Shown here: in pieces, positions 33,592 through 45,499 of the stretch
Layout of the letters: the number at the start of each line of letters is the position of its first letter
Position numbering within the stretch: position 1 is the stretch's first letter
Source of the DNA: Iris pallida
Lineage: Eukaryota > Streptophyta > Magnoliopsida > Asparagales > Iridaceae
Direction of reading: 5' to 3'
NCBI GenBank assembly: GCA_029216955.1
Contig: JANAVB010031417.1
Coordinates: forward strand, 22,661,079 to 22,725,078
DNA length: 64,000 nucleotides
Position numbers and translations under genes: made by a program
Notes under the pieces: model-generated
What the model was told of the DNA's origin: nothing
Database searches by the model: none
The model's input: the letters and a program-made list of their open reading frames with translations, nothing else

Positions 33592-34060
33592 AATTATTGT
33601 TGTTGTTGTTATTATTACTATTATTAAGATAATTAATTAGTAAATAAGATAATAAAATAATTTTCAATGATAATTAGTTAATACAATATTTTGTTGATAT
33701 AATTATCATATTTTATTTATTTAATTTGTTAAAAAAAAAGTAACTAAAACTACTTTTATTGTAATGCACAAACCCACTATACCACTTTTCCATTTTCTTT
33801 ACCAACCACTTTTTAAAATTACAGTGAAGGAAACAAGTGCACGGATTCCATACACTTACCAAACATATCTGTTGATGGTATTTTACTTTTTATAACTAAA
33901 TAGTGCTAGCACTTAAATATACAAACATTACTTTTTTTATAACTACAAAGTGCACTTTAAAGTGTCATTGTTTATATTTTATCATTTTAAAGTGCATTAC
34001 AATATATGAATGATCTATTTTGTCCTTAAATACTATAAAATAATTTTAAACACAAATCTA

Positions 34061-34141
<81 letters not shown>

Positions 34142-34899
34142 GTTTGCCCTCATATACTTTTATAACACATCATAAAACTTAAAACTATTTTATACTCTGG
34201 TTCACTTTCAATTAAGTAACAATAAAATAAAAATATATTTAATAATTTGGAAACTAGCTTCTATTTTTTGCATTGGAAATTATTTACCTGTTAATTTTTG
34301 AACTATGGTACACTTATATACCCAAAATTATTTAAAAATTTAAAAAAAATTAAAACAAGATTTTCTTCTTCTTTTTTTATAGCTAAATAAAGAAATTGAA
34401 AAAGGGATTATTATAATGTTGATACATTTTTTAATAATTAAATTTGTTAAAGATTGCAATATTTTTTTCACTTAAAAGCTAAGTGGTATTATAAGCCTAA
34501 TATTTGAGCTTACCATTTATCAGTTATAAAGGGCATCACTGTACGGTGACGAGCACTTTAAAGTATAAAAATTCAAATAGCTTAAGTATGTGGATTTTGC
34601 ATTTATTTGACCATTTTAAAATGATTAGTCATGTGCGTTGTACGTACAACAAAGAAAAATAAGGAAAAACTTCTCTGATATTATTAAAGATAGGTATGCA
34701 TTTAATTTATACTAAAATCATTTAAATATAGTTTATTTTTCTTAATTATAATTTTTGTAGACATGTTTTTAAAACTGTAAATATATACAATTTGAATATT
34801 AAATATATTTTATATTATAAATATATTTATTATTATTATTATTTTCTTACTTATGTGAGAATATGCATACAATGTAGACGACTTATTTTTAAGGGATAT
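33592..34899. other. AT-rich intergenic DNA with TA microsatellite
   Basis: Long TA run at 34062-34141. The word CACTTTAAAGTG and parts of it recur near 33955, 33985 and 34555. No gene is recognised. Confidence 0.5.
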
Positions 34900-35091
34900 T
34901 TAGTTTAAGGGTCTTACATATACATGAATATTAAGTTTTGGGTCTCAAAATTGACCGAAGTTAGTGTTTGGGTCTCGAAATCACTGTTCACGTAGGCTTG
35001 ATGAACAATGATTTCGAGACCCAAATTCTAACATCGGTCAATTCGAAAACCAAACCTTAATATCCATATATATGTGAGACCCTAAAACTAA
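34900..35091. mobile_element. Long-armed foldback MITE
   Basis: Arms of about 88 bp (TTAGTTTAAGGGTCTTACAT and, inverted, TTAGTTTTAGGGTCTCACAT, through GGGTCTCGAAATCA) around a loop of about 11 bp. Its transcript would be a near-perfect hairpin. TSD uncertain. Confidence 0.85.
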
Positions 35092-35519
35092 ATAATTCTA
35101 TATTTAACCAAGCATTTTATAGTAGTACAAACAGCAAAGCGATGTGTAGTGCCAAAAAAAAAAAAAATTGCAAATGCCCCATTAAAAACATTGTAACTAG
35201 CAATACCCCCATTTAAAAAAAAATAACAAATGTTCACATTCCTTTATATTGACCAAATATTTTTTAAAATATACCCCCCATTATTTAATTAAATTTTTGG
35301 ATGATTTACAAAAGAACGATGATATTTATTAATTTATTTTTAAAATGGAGGTATATACTGGTTTATATATCTTAGTTGGTGGTTTAAAATGGAGGTATAT
35401 ACTGATTTATATATCTTGAATATGGACATTTGTTAAAATATTAAAAAAATAAACAGCTTCTTAGTTGGTGGATTCTAGACTATTAAAAAAAATACGACAA
35501 TTCCGTTCTTTTCACTCTA
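35092..35519. other. Intergenic with a short direct repeat
   Basis: TTTAAAATGGAGGTATATAC occurs at about 35338 and 35382. No gene is recognised. Confidence 0.45.
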
Positions 35520-35870
35520 AGGGTGCATTTGATTGCAAGGTGGAAAATGTGTGGAAAAGAAATTAATTTCATGGAATTATTTTTCTAGAAAAAAAATTTC
35601 ATGGAATTTAAAAAAATTTCTATGGAAAACTTAATTTGGGTGTTTGATTGGCATTATTTTCCACGGAAAATAGTTATTTTCCATGGAAAATGATATTTTC
35701 CTATGGGTTGGACACGTTTTATTTTCCACCATTTTAGATGAAAATATGGAAAATGATAGTTTTTTGGAAAATAATTCCATGGAAAATATAAGCTATCAAA
35801 CACTACAATTGGTGGAAAATTTGTGATGAAAATATTTTCCATGAAAAAATAGCCCAATCAAACACAGCCT
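35520..35870. mobile_element. hAT-like MITE
   Basis: Inverted ends AGGGTGCATTTGATTG and AGGCTGTGTTTGATTG, 351 bp, interior full of TTTTCCATGGAAAAT palindromes. Non-coding. Confidence 0.75.
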
Positions 35871-36075
35871 AAGTTAAAATATTACTCGTAATGATTTATT
35901 TTTTTATTTATTTGTCCTTGCAAAAAGCAAAGGAAGATGTGTATCAAAGATTCAAGATTGGACCATAATTATTTATAGACCCCTATCAGCCTACCGGTGG
36001 TCACGTGTGGAAAAGCGTTAGAAAAGTTAGGGGCCTAAGAAGAAAAAAGTACATACTCCACTTTGTCCTTACTCG
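35871..36075. other. Intergenic, nothing recognised
   Basis: About 200 bp without features. Confidence 0.4.
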
Positions 36076-36088
36076 ATCAAAGAATACA

Positions 36089-36531
36089 TTGTCCTCGTGG
36101 CCGTAGTCCGTTGGAAACGGTGGAGCATCTCGATGCAGTGCCGCGGGTTCGAGCTCCCTTGGAGTCATTTTGAGTTGTACCCCACATTATTTAACCATAT
36201 TTAAGGTGTACCACGTTGTTTTATCATAATATACAATACCTCCCACTTCCGTCAAAAACTAACTTGACCGTTAAGTTTTGACCGAAATACCCCTTCCATT
36301 TTTTCAAGCTGACGAGGAAAAACTGGTAATAATGGTAATTTGCTAGGGGTATTTCGGTCAAAAACTAACGGTCAACTTGCTAGGAGTATTTCGGTCAAAA
36401 ATTAACGGTCAACAGAGTTGACCGTTAGTTTTTGACGAAAGTGTGGGGGGTATTGTACATTATGGCAAAACAGTTGGGTGCACCTTGAATATGGTTAAAT
36501 AATGTGGGATGCAACTCAAAATTTCTCAAAA
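36089..36531 (+). mobile_element. SINE-like head joined to a foldback, with 13-bp TSD
   Basis: The first 80 bp contain a tRNA-like segment with a B-box-like GGGTTCGAGCTCCC near 36146. They are followed by a foldback with arms of about 95 bp (TTTTGAGTTGTACCCCACAT and its inverse), and the end is A-rich. ATCAAAGAATACA flanks the whole unit at 36076-36088 and 36532-36544, so the composite appears to have moved as one retroposed unit. Alternatively a MITE inserted in an existing SINE. Confidence 0.5.
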
Positions 36532-36620
36532 ATCAAAGAATACACGAAAATTTATGTCCAGGTAGACACTTGCCACATGCTTACAAATAAACAAAAAATA
36601 GTAAAGTAGTAATTAAGTAT

Positions 36621-36772
36621 GTGCTAAGTTTACAACCAAATTTTTACAACCTTTTTACAACTTACATTCTTTGCTGATATGTGGGCCAGGCCACCACACT
36701 GGCCCACATGTCAGCAAAGGGTGTAAGTTGTAAGAAGGTTGTAAAAGTTTGGTTGTAACTGTAGCATTACTC
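36621..36772. mobile_element. Foldback MITE with 9-bp TSD (Mutator-type)
   Basis: 152 bp. The arms of about 60 bp run from GTTACAACCAAAC through TACAACTTACA to CACATGTGGGCCA-like sequence. The right terminus, inverted, reads GAGTAATGCTACAG; the left has lost about 5 bp. It is flanked by ATTAAGTAT at 36612-36620 and 36773-36781. Confidence 0.87.
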
Positions 36773-36781
36773 ATTAAGTAT

Positions 36782-36967
36782 ACAATAGAAGATTGGAGAA
36801 TTCCTACTCTAGCGGATTTACGGGAAAGTAGAATCGCATGTTTTAAGTTTTCTTTGGTAAAAAAAAAGAAAAAAGAAAGTTGTTTGTAACATATATGTTA
36901 TTGTCCAAATCTAGAGTTTATGGATGTATTAATGAAAGAAAAATTAAGAGACTCCTTCGTTTGATCA
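36782..36967. other. Intergenic, nothing recognised
   Basis: About 186 bp without features. Confidence 0.4.
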
Positions 36968-37311
36968 TGTCATGTCCCGATTCCGTCGAATCGATAGTCG
37001 TCCCCCGGGCGTGATGCCGTGCGAACCTAATTTGCGATCGCACAAGGCATAGTCATAAGGTAATCCGAGACACGAGATCTAAGAGAGTACGCAGACAAAT
37101 TGATTCACACAATAAGTAAAGGAAACTTGATCTTTATTGATAATGAACATCTTTACAGACTCCGATACAAGACTCATTGCCGCACGGGCTACAACATGAC
37201 TCGATTACAAAAGAGTGCCGATGAGATAGCCGTTCCATATATTGCACACATCCCTTAATATACAACAAAGTACTCCAGTGACCTGGATGGGAGGGACGCT
37301 GAGTCATCTTC
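36968..37311 (-). mobile_element. LTR 3' end of a further family, minus strand, truncated
   Basis: It begins TGTCATGTCCCGATTCCG, the inverted form of an LTR 3' end GGGACATGACA, comparable to ends ACGTGACA and TCGTGACA in the other families here. It continues for 344 bp until the family-3 LTR inserted at 37312 (probable TSD TCTTC, 37307-37311). No second copy is in the window, so the assignment rests on terminus similarity. Confidence 0.45.
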
Positions 37312-37896
37312 TGTCACGACCTGCTACCCAAATTGTTGGGCCGGGCCGAGTCATGTCCAGCCTACGCTTGAGATAAAGCGCAGTAAGCTGTTCTAGAGAT
37401 AACAAGATAAGACTAAATGTGCTAACAATTTTATAAGTAATAAAGAGTCGTAAATGCTCCAAACACAAAAGTCATCTCATATAATAATAAGTCCAAGTAC
37501 AAGTCCGAAATGTAAACTGGATACAGGTCCAGTTACAAAATACGTAGTCTAATACATGACTACACTAAATATCCCGAGCGACTACACAAACTAGACGAAT
37601 TTTCCCGCAGGTACATCCTCGTAAGACAAAGCCTGGTCCTCGACAGTAACTCCATAATATGAGTCACAGAGCAACTCCTCCTCAGTAAGAATACCTACAA
37701 CGTTATCCTGTCAGGGCAGGAGCAAGTACTGATTCTAGCAAACTAATATACGAAACATGAAATGAACATAAGAGGAATAAACTTGAAACATGACATCTCA
37801 TAATCTATCATGGCAATGATACATATGTCATAGAGACAGATGTATATGTAATGTTTAAAACTGTAGCAGGTACGTGATCGTCAATAGGTGTAAAAT
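37312..37896 (-). repeat. Family-3 LTR, 3' end piece (minus strand)
   Basis: Inverse of about 53490-54060: TGTCACGACC at the start, the ATCCTGTCAGG-GCAGGAGC block and the GTAGCAGGTACGTGATCG block. It is broken at AAAAT, the TSD of the solo LTR. Confidence 0.9.
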
Positions 37897-38377
37897 TGTA
37901 ATGCCCATATCTCGTATTACGTATTAGAATACGTGTACGTATTTTGACCCGTATTGTATGTCTCCCTGCTTGATTTATTTTGACATTTCATTGAGTGGTT
38001 TATCTTGGTTCGGTTCGGTTTGTTTGGCTTGGTTCGGTTTTGCTTGATTTTATGTGAACCAAACCACTCCCACCTACCACCACCCTCATTAAATATCCCA
38101 CTCACATTTCTCTCTCCACATTAACTTCTTCCCTACCATTACTTCTTCAACCACCAGAGAGAGAGTGGAGAGCTTAGGCAAGTGCATCTTGCTTCATGGA
38201 GGAACCCTATTTTATTGTTCTATTGTCTTTCTCATGTGTTTCTAACCCACTTTAGTACTTAGCATTTTTTATTTCCATGGTTAAATTCTTGTAAATCTAG
38301 TTTTGTGGTATTTTCGGATTTTCTTGGGCAACAAATTGTTGCTAGCTTGTATTTTTTTGGCCGCAGGAATCTTGCTT

Positions 38378-39450
38378 AGCCGCATGGGCATGGCAGCATT
38401 ATTTGCTTCCTGACATGATAGCATTTATTAGCCAGCCGCATGTTAAGCATTAATTCAATGCTTGTCCAAGCCGCATAGCATTCTTAAGCATTAAATGTAA
38501 TGCTTTGCCCAGCCGCATACATCCTTAAAAGCATTAAATAAATGCTTTGCGTCAGGATTCATTGAATGCACTTTTGTAACTCATTAAATAATGCTTTGTT
38601 AGGATGCATTGAGTGCACTTTTGTTAATACATTAAATAAGGCATTACTCCAGGATGCATGGAAAGCATTGATTAAGCATTAATATTAATGCATTGATTTA
38701 GCCTTGGAAAGGCTAGCCGCATAAGGCTTTCCAAGTGCTGTGCTTAAATGACTTTTGTATTTAAATCCTAAGCATTAATATTAATGCATTGATTTAGCCT
38801 TGGAAAGGCTAGCCGCATAAGGCTTTATAATCTAATGATTTCCAAGTGCTGTGCTTTAATGACTTTTTGCATTTAGGTCCTTAACATTTAATAGTTTATG
38901 CTTTAAGGCCTTCCTTTAGGAGACTCAGCCGCATGAGTCTTTAGGAATGCATTTACTGCCTTTTGGCATGCATTTTTAGTGCATTTTTCCTAATGCATTT
39001 CTTTGGAGAGTCAGCCGCATATGTATTTTAGGGATGCATTAGCACATGTGTTCTTGCTCGGACACCATTATGGCCGTATGGAAATTTTAGTGAGCCGCAT
39101 GGCTTATGTAAAATCCTCGCCGCATGCAACCACAGTTGCTGGCTTGCATTTATTTTGGAGCCGCATGGCCTCCCACCAATTCTTTGGTCGTATGGTCATA
39201 TGTACTGGCATGGCTTATTATACTATATAAATAATTGCTTGGCCACATGAACCAATATTTAATTGGTTCACGTGAACCTTTTCTTATTGTATTGATTGTG
39301 GGGGTCCCACATAACTTCTTTAGTTGACTTGCTTGCTGAAGTGGGAGCTTGCAATTATTGCGGGTCCCACTATCTTTTGTCTTACTTGATTTCATGCCCT
39401 CTTTGTTATGTTGGCCGCATGGGTGGACTCCCACTCTCTTTGGCCGCATA
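38378..39450. promoter_or_regulatory. GCCGCAT word-saturated zone in family-2 LTR
   Basis: Thirteen GCCGCAT in about 1070 bp, where about 0.13 is expected for a 7-mer on both strands. All are on the plus (LTR sense) strand, with further one-mismatch versions GCCGTATGG and GCCACATG. AAGCATTAA and TGCATT words are also frequent. Spacing is irregular apart from the one tandem duplication. Confidence 0.65.
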
Positions 39451-40104
39451 TATGTTCTCCAACTTTTGGGCCGTATGGGGTCCACTTTGATTGTTTAAAT
39501 GTTTTATTTGCCTGAATTGTGGTCAGAAATTCTTCCCACTCCCAACATGAAAGTTGTAGAGTTTCTCCTTGGCTTCAAGAATATATATATTATTAATATA
39601 TTATTATTTAATTGTGCAAGTTTCTCTCCTCCTTGATAAATGGCATGACTTGATAGTGACCCGCCGTGGTGCACTCCTGACAAGATAACTTGACCTGACA
39701 ATTTGACATGATAACTTGACATGATAATTCTTGATAGTGGCCCCGCCGTGGCGCACTCTTGACATGATAAAACTGACATGATAATCCTTGAAAAGCTGTT
39801 GCGACGGCTAACACGACTTGACAAGATTGAATAACTTGGACACCATAGACGATTGTGCTTGTACAAATGAACCCGTCTTGTCTTGCATCATGTCTAGGAC
39901 GGGGATCCCTGAGTACCACGGTCAGGGGCACCCACTGAAATCAACTAAGGCTAATCACTAGAATAATCCAGTAGTCATGAAGAGATTTTCCAGCTACAGG
40001 CAATCCCGTTATCTGGGCGCCCCACTTGGGATCTGTAGCCTGCCGTCGAGTAGGGCACATTTCCAACACACTGTCATGTGTTGCACCCTCTAAGTCACCT
40101 AAGG

Positions 40105-40400
40105 CACTACACCAAAATAGGTGATTGCCAACGGTTTTTACCGTGACAAATAATTTTTGTTACGATAATAACCGTGACAAATTGACCGTGACAAATTTTC
40201 GTAACGTTTTTCGTAACGGTTATAACCGTGACAAAATTTATTTTTAGTAACGCTAATAACCGTAACAAAATTTACCTTCATAACGGTAATAACCGTGACT
40301 AAATTTATATTTGTAACAATTAACCGTTACAAAAATGTGATATTTCGTTACTATTTTCCACTTTTGTAACGGTTATAACCGTTACAAAATACTTTTTTTT
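40105..40400. repeat. CACTA left subterminal repeats
   Basis: At least ten copies of AACCGTGACAAA, GTTACGGTTATAACCG or inverted forms. Confidence 0.8.
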
Positions 40401-43092
40401 TGAAAAAAATATAATTTGAATATATTTATCATGACATGCATTCAACAAACTTTTGAATGACAAGGAATTAAACCACACTCCAATTAACATTATAAGTTCA
40501 ACAACAATATTTCAATTCAACAAAAAGTTAAGTTTACATGTCCAACAAAAACATATATAATTTAATACAACATTTAAGTTTCATGAATACTATGTCACAC
40601 AATAAGCCGAGGGCAACCAATAATGGGCCCTAATAGATACTACATTTCTCACTAATTATAAATGTTACACAAGTACAAGAGCGAACATGTGCACATGAAC
40701 ATCAGAAAACTATCTACAATCAGTATAATTCTTGAAGGCTACGAAGATCTTTCCTTTTACATGTTGTTAGGTTCGCAGATGATGGCGTCGTGATTGCTGC
40801 TAGGTTCCAGTAATAATTGCTCTACCACCTCTCTAACATGAAAAAAGAAAAGGATAAGTATCATGAAATACTTATGGTGTTATCAAAATCATAAAGATAC
40901 GATATAAACTAAGCAAAAACTGATGATACAATTACAAGGTAGGCCAGAAATAACCCATAAAAAAACTTACTTTAAGGTTACAAATTTCCCTTATGCTCTA
41001 TTGACATATTATACTTCTTTGAAAATTGTGTATTTACTTATTTTCTTCTCCATTTGACCGCCTTTATCAACGATGACTATAAAGGCAAAAATAAAACTTG
41101 AACATTTAAGGCACCCATTTATAGTAAAGCAACAGAGAAGATGGATATATATAGTCAGTATATAGATTTACAATTGAGCAAGGTAAGACTTGAAACCTTG
41201 GGATGTAGGGTTATATATTACCAGTTTACTTGATTTTACACATACATACTCTCTAAGAAGTCACTAATGAAGTAATATTTCTGGATTTTGCAGTTGGTGG
41301 TATGTCAAACATTGGCTTGTTTACAACAGAAAATGGCTTTTGAATACATCTTACCAAGAAGCAAAAATCAAATTGCGTAAGAAATGAAGCCTCACTCAAA
41401 GATAATGAAACCCAGGGCAGTATCAGTAGGTGTGTTCAAAACTTTTGAAACATTCAATTTTTTTTTCTAAATCCCTGCTACTTTCAATCAATGTTGGCAT
41501 TGTGCACTAGCTATTCTGTATTCTGATGCCCTATATGAAACCTCCTCGCCCTTGTAGTAAAGAATCAGTACCACCACAGGCTATGCCAATCCACTCCCTC
41601 TTCAGGGTTCTGCAGATGGATTAAAATATCGGTATTAACCCATTTATTGTTGTTGCTCATTATATTGGCATGTTCCCAGTTTCTTTTGCAGCTGTGGAGA
41701 ATTGAAGTGTCAAATGTTCGATATGCTTCTTGGAGAATTTGCAAAAATGTGTTGGGGGATATGGAGCTAAACTTAGTGCTGGATCGTCTATATAGATTCG
41801 CATATGCTGTTGTGTAGTTATGTCAAATGCTTTCTTCGTAAGATTGGATCATATTTCCAGATATCTTTGTAATCGTTATGGATACAAGTATGGTTGTGTA
41901 TTCTCATTCAGATGCTTTCTTCTTAGTAGCCATTTCGGATGTGTTCGGACTATCTACAGATTGTTGTATTTGGCAGTAAAATAATCGAACTTTCTGTAAA
42001 TGGTTGTACTAAGAATTTCTTGCAACAGAAAGTAAAACTCCATATCTTTTGCATCATTTCTAGTGTTTTTCTGTTATATTTAGTGACATCTTGTCGCTGA
42101 ACTTAGATGTTCACTTTTAGCATATTTGTTGGTTGAAATAACCAATGTTCTTGGTGCAAACGAAAAGCAGCAGACAAGACCTCAGTTTAGAGAGTCGGAA
42201 AACAATAATGCCAGTAAACCTTAACAACAGCTACAGTGTGCTGAATGCTTAAAGAGAAATAGATGCTCTTATATGTATCTAGATTGTGGTTTGTGGAAAG
42301 GTAATCATATTGATGAAATTTGTCATAAGTATATAGAAAGAAAAGTCTTTGTGTTTGATCAGTGATAGTGTATGAAAAAGTTTGTAAAAGCAACAACAAA
42401 GATGATTAAGTTAAAGAAAGAGCTCAAGTGACAAAAAAAAACTGAGTCAAGAAAAACAGAGATGTGTAGTTTCTCATGTATACGTAACCAACCAAAGTTA
42501 GCTATAACAAAAGAAATTGCAATAGTTCTTCTCACCTGAGCTAAGGCTAGTGCTGCTGCTGATGGCTCCCATAAGCAAAGAGCAAGCAAACAGGAAGCAC
42601 CACAGAAGAACTCATCTTCCTCTCCTCATGATCTTCCACTAGAGCAACTTTAGCTTTGTGATCTACTAGAGAAAGAAAAAGAGAGGCTTAGATATCAGTC
42701 ACTTCAACTCAGCATCGATCCCTGATTTCATGGAACCTGCATTGAAGAAGACAAGCACTTCAACTATAGCATGCATTTGACAAAGCCCTCCAATCAACTG
42801 TTAGCAGGTTGCTTTGCTTCTCTTTCTCTCTCTCTCTCCGGTGGTGAATTGAATTCTCTCCAAGTAGCTGATTACCTAGTCTATATGTTAGTTATTCCAT
42901 AGATAAAAAAAAATAACCCAACATTTTTGTAAATTCAGAGACATCGTATACAATTCGAGTTCTCAATTTGTGGAAAGTCTTAAGGTGGCTTCCTTATGAC
43001 AAGGTCCCTATGTATTCCAGAAAAAATCAATCAGAAAATAGAAATAAAATGTATTACATGGTAGATAATGAGAGGACATAAAGAGAAACAAA
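40401..43092. other. CACTA interior, no gene resolved
   Basis: AT-rich with intron-like composition. 41640-41900 resembles a plant 3' UTR. A GT-AG style junction may exist near 42535. No frame with domain similarity is visible. Confidence 0.35.
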
Positions 43093-43099
43093 TGTTTAC

Positions 43100-43222
43100 C
43101 ATGCAGAAAAACTGGTAAATCGCTTGACAAGAGGCTAGCATCAATTGATCCATGGTGAGCAATAGTTCCAACGGGAATTTCGCATGCAGAGTTTCCCTCC
43201 ACTGAGGACATAATCCAAAAAT
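43100..43222 (-). pseudogene. Exon-like segment in CACTA element
   Basis: 123 bp on the minus strand bounded by an acceptor TTGCAG (43223-43228) and a donor CATG|GTAAAC (43094-43099). Two frames stay open. One reads NSACEIPVGTIAHHGSIDAS, which looks protein-like, but I cannot name the family. Probably captured from a host gene. Confidence 0.35.
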
Positions 43223-43314
43223 CTGCAAGTATAGAGTCGGCATAGTCATTAGAGATAAAGCACTTTATTTCCTTTGGGCAGAAAAGCCTATTCAAACACT
43301 ACACCATAATCAGA

Positions 43315-43710
43315 GCCTTCCTAGTATCGGTATCAGCCGTATCGGCAATATCGACAGCTTGGATCGGAGTACGAATTTTTTGGTATTGGAAAGAGCATAA
43401 TTATTCAAATTTTAGAAAAACTATTTTATAAATTTTGACATAATTTTAAGTAATTTTTATTGTTTCTTTGTATGAATGAAATAGCAGTCACCATTGTCGA
43501 TTGGTTTACCTACAATAGATAAGTTTTTTTTTCCTTTTACATGCTTTTACACCCTTGTTGATTTGTCTTTCCGTTCAATTTTCTTTTTTGAACTGACTGG
43601 AAGTGAGAATCCCCAAAGTCGGTATTGGTCAGTAATGGTATCGGTAGGTATCGGATCAAGACATGCCAAAGTGTATCGGTATCGGTATCGGCCGATTCCA
43701 CAAACTATGC
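43315..43710. mobile_element. Possible MITE with GTATCGG repeats inside CACTA
   Basis: Multiple TATCGGTATCGG and CCGATAC words at both sides of an AT-rich centre. Imperfectly inverted, boundaries uncertain. Confidence 0.35.
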
Positions 43711-44580
43711 TAATTATCTAATATTCTCAAGATTGTAATAATAATACTAATTTATAAAACTTCTTCATGATAGAAAAACTAAAAAAAATGTTTGACTACA
43801 AAATAAAAATTGTAATTTGCTAACTTTGACTTCAGCACGATTAGACACAATTATCCTTCATATGCATTAATTTTCTAATACCTTAAACAAGAGTTAGAAA
43901 GAAAGAAGCTACCATCTTTGTATACACTTTGAGAAAGTGCAGAGAAGAATGTGACAACCTAGAACCTTTTCCTGTTCTCCAAGTTTACTGTCTCAATTCA
44001 AGATCAATTATAAAGTTAATTAGTTTTGTTTCTGTACATTATAACATTGTGGGGACGTATCAATAAAGCTAGTTTCAGGATAATCAACTATACAAGTTTG
44101 AAATAAAATTAGGTGCCTATAAAAGTAGTAGATAACAACTTATCCACAATATTTTCCTTGGTTATATAAAAGTTTCACAGTTCATTTCACTCTTTCTCAA
44201 ACATGAGCAATACTAATACATTAACATTCACCTATGTAATGATGAATTCATATGATAACTAAGCATAGACACTATATTTCAATTTTTGAATAATTATTCA
44301 TCATCCATATTGCTTTCTTAATATATACATTTAATAGATAAAACAATCATCTAAGTAGTGCTTCAAAAATGCAAGAATCTAGATCAAACATCATATAATA
44401 TAACCAAGCCTAATTTAGACTGCATGGATATTTCTTTTCAAGGGAGTATAAAAATTAGTGCTATATATTCAGGACCACTTTCTAAAATACCTGAATAAAT
44501 GCTCAACAACATTCATGTGGCTTCATAAGAAAATGCAGCCCAGTGGCACAAAAATGATTATATCATAATATATTGTGTAC

Positions 44581-44737
44581 CTTAACTTCCTTGTAAAGCT
44601 TCTTCTCCCATAAATACAACTTCTCCAAATTTGATGAAAGACTGCCAAACTTCGTATCATTGTCCTTCCTAATGTTTGCATGGAGATCATTGTTCCTCGA
44701 AGCAAAATGGTGTGAGGGCTTCAATGAAAGGCGGGGA
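44581..44737 (-). pseudogene. Captured exon fragment of a DUF632 (NRG2/APSR1-type) gene
   Basis: The minus-strand frame contains SLSSNLEKLYLWEKKLYKEV, which matches the highly conserved core of plant DUF630/DUF632 proteins (typically SLSSTLxKLYLWEKKLYxEVK). The segment ends in AAG|GTACAC, a good splice donor at the place where these genes usually have an intron after EVK. Upstream the frame stays open through a Ser/His/Asn-rich stretch to about 44737. No other DUF632 exon is recognised in the element. In the host family these proteins are nuclear or plasma-membrane regulators linked to nitrate and phosphate responses. Here only an orphan exon remains inside a CACTA transposon. Confidence 0.7.
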
Positions 44738-45329
44738 AGATGTCAACATAACAAACCCATAGTGAAGATTTGGAGTTAAAGATTTTATCCTTTTTTAAAT
44801 TTCTATGATTGCCGGTCATTGGAAATATTAGTATACTAGCTAGTTTTATTCTTGAAGGCTGTTGTCCATATCAAGATTGAGTTGCTAAAATGGTGTATAC
44901 AGTGAACTAAATGCTTTAATTGAGCATATAAATCACTTCTATAAGGCACTTAAAATATCTTCTTTATTTATTTGTATTACAACTCCAACATTAACAAGCC
45001 TTTGTCCATATACTTGTGGCTGGCTACACAAATACTTCTTCCATTCTAACATTAATTCCAAAGTTACTTATAATTCCTTCGCATAATTCCTAAGTTATTT
45101 ATAATTCCTTCGCTTAGTATTTTGTATCTGCAGCAATACTAGAATTTTTAACATCATAACTTCCTATGATACTCAAATTCTTCCGGTACAATAAAGGTAT
45201 TTCCATCATAATACCCAATAGTTAAGAGTCACTAACGTAATATACATTAGATAACTATTTAGCATATTCTTTGGAACAAATATGGAGATATCAGAATAGT
45301 TAATTTTATGAGAAAATTATAGCAAATGG

Positions 45330-45478
45330 GTTACCAGAAGTAGAACAATGAATCTCTTTGAGGGTTCCTTCAAGATATTCCTTTGTAAAGTTATGTAGGG
45401 CACTAATCTTCTTTTTTCATATTTTGCCTTTCATTTTTAACTGCCTCTTTCTCTAATAGTAATGCATGCAACTCCTCC
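45330..45478 (-). pseudogene. Captured coiled-coil-like exon in CACTA element
   Basis: After an acceptor ATATAG (45479 side) the minus strand reads EELHALLLEKEAVKNERQN and then, one base out of frame, KEYLEGTLKEIHC. The heptad-like charge pattern suggests a coiled coil. A frameshift and missing neighbours show it is not functional here. Family unknown. Confidence 0.35.
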
Positions 45479-45499
45479 CTATATGAAAAAGATGTACAT

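Noticed and set aside
39504..39931. Minus-strand ORFs with repeated CQECATAG-like segments
   Set aside because: They arise from repeated CGCCGTGG/CACTCTTGAC segments in the family-2 LTR.
43031..43249. Hydrophobic 72-codon ORF as a gene in its own right
   Set aside because: The GT-AG boundaries support at most one 123-bp exon-like piece, and the competing frame is equally open.
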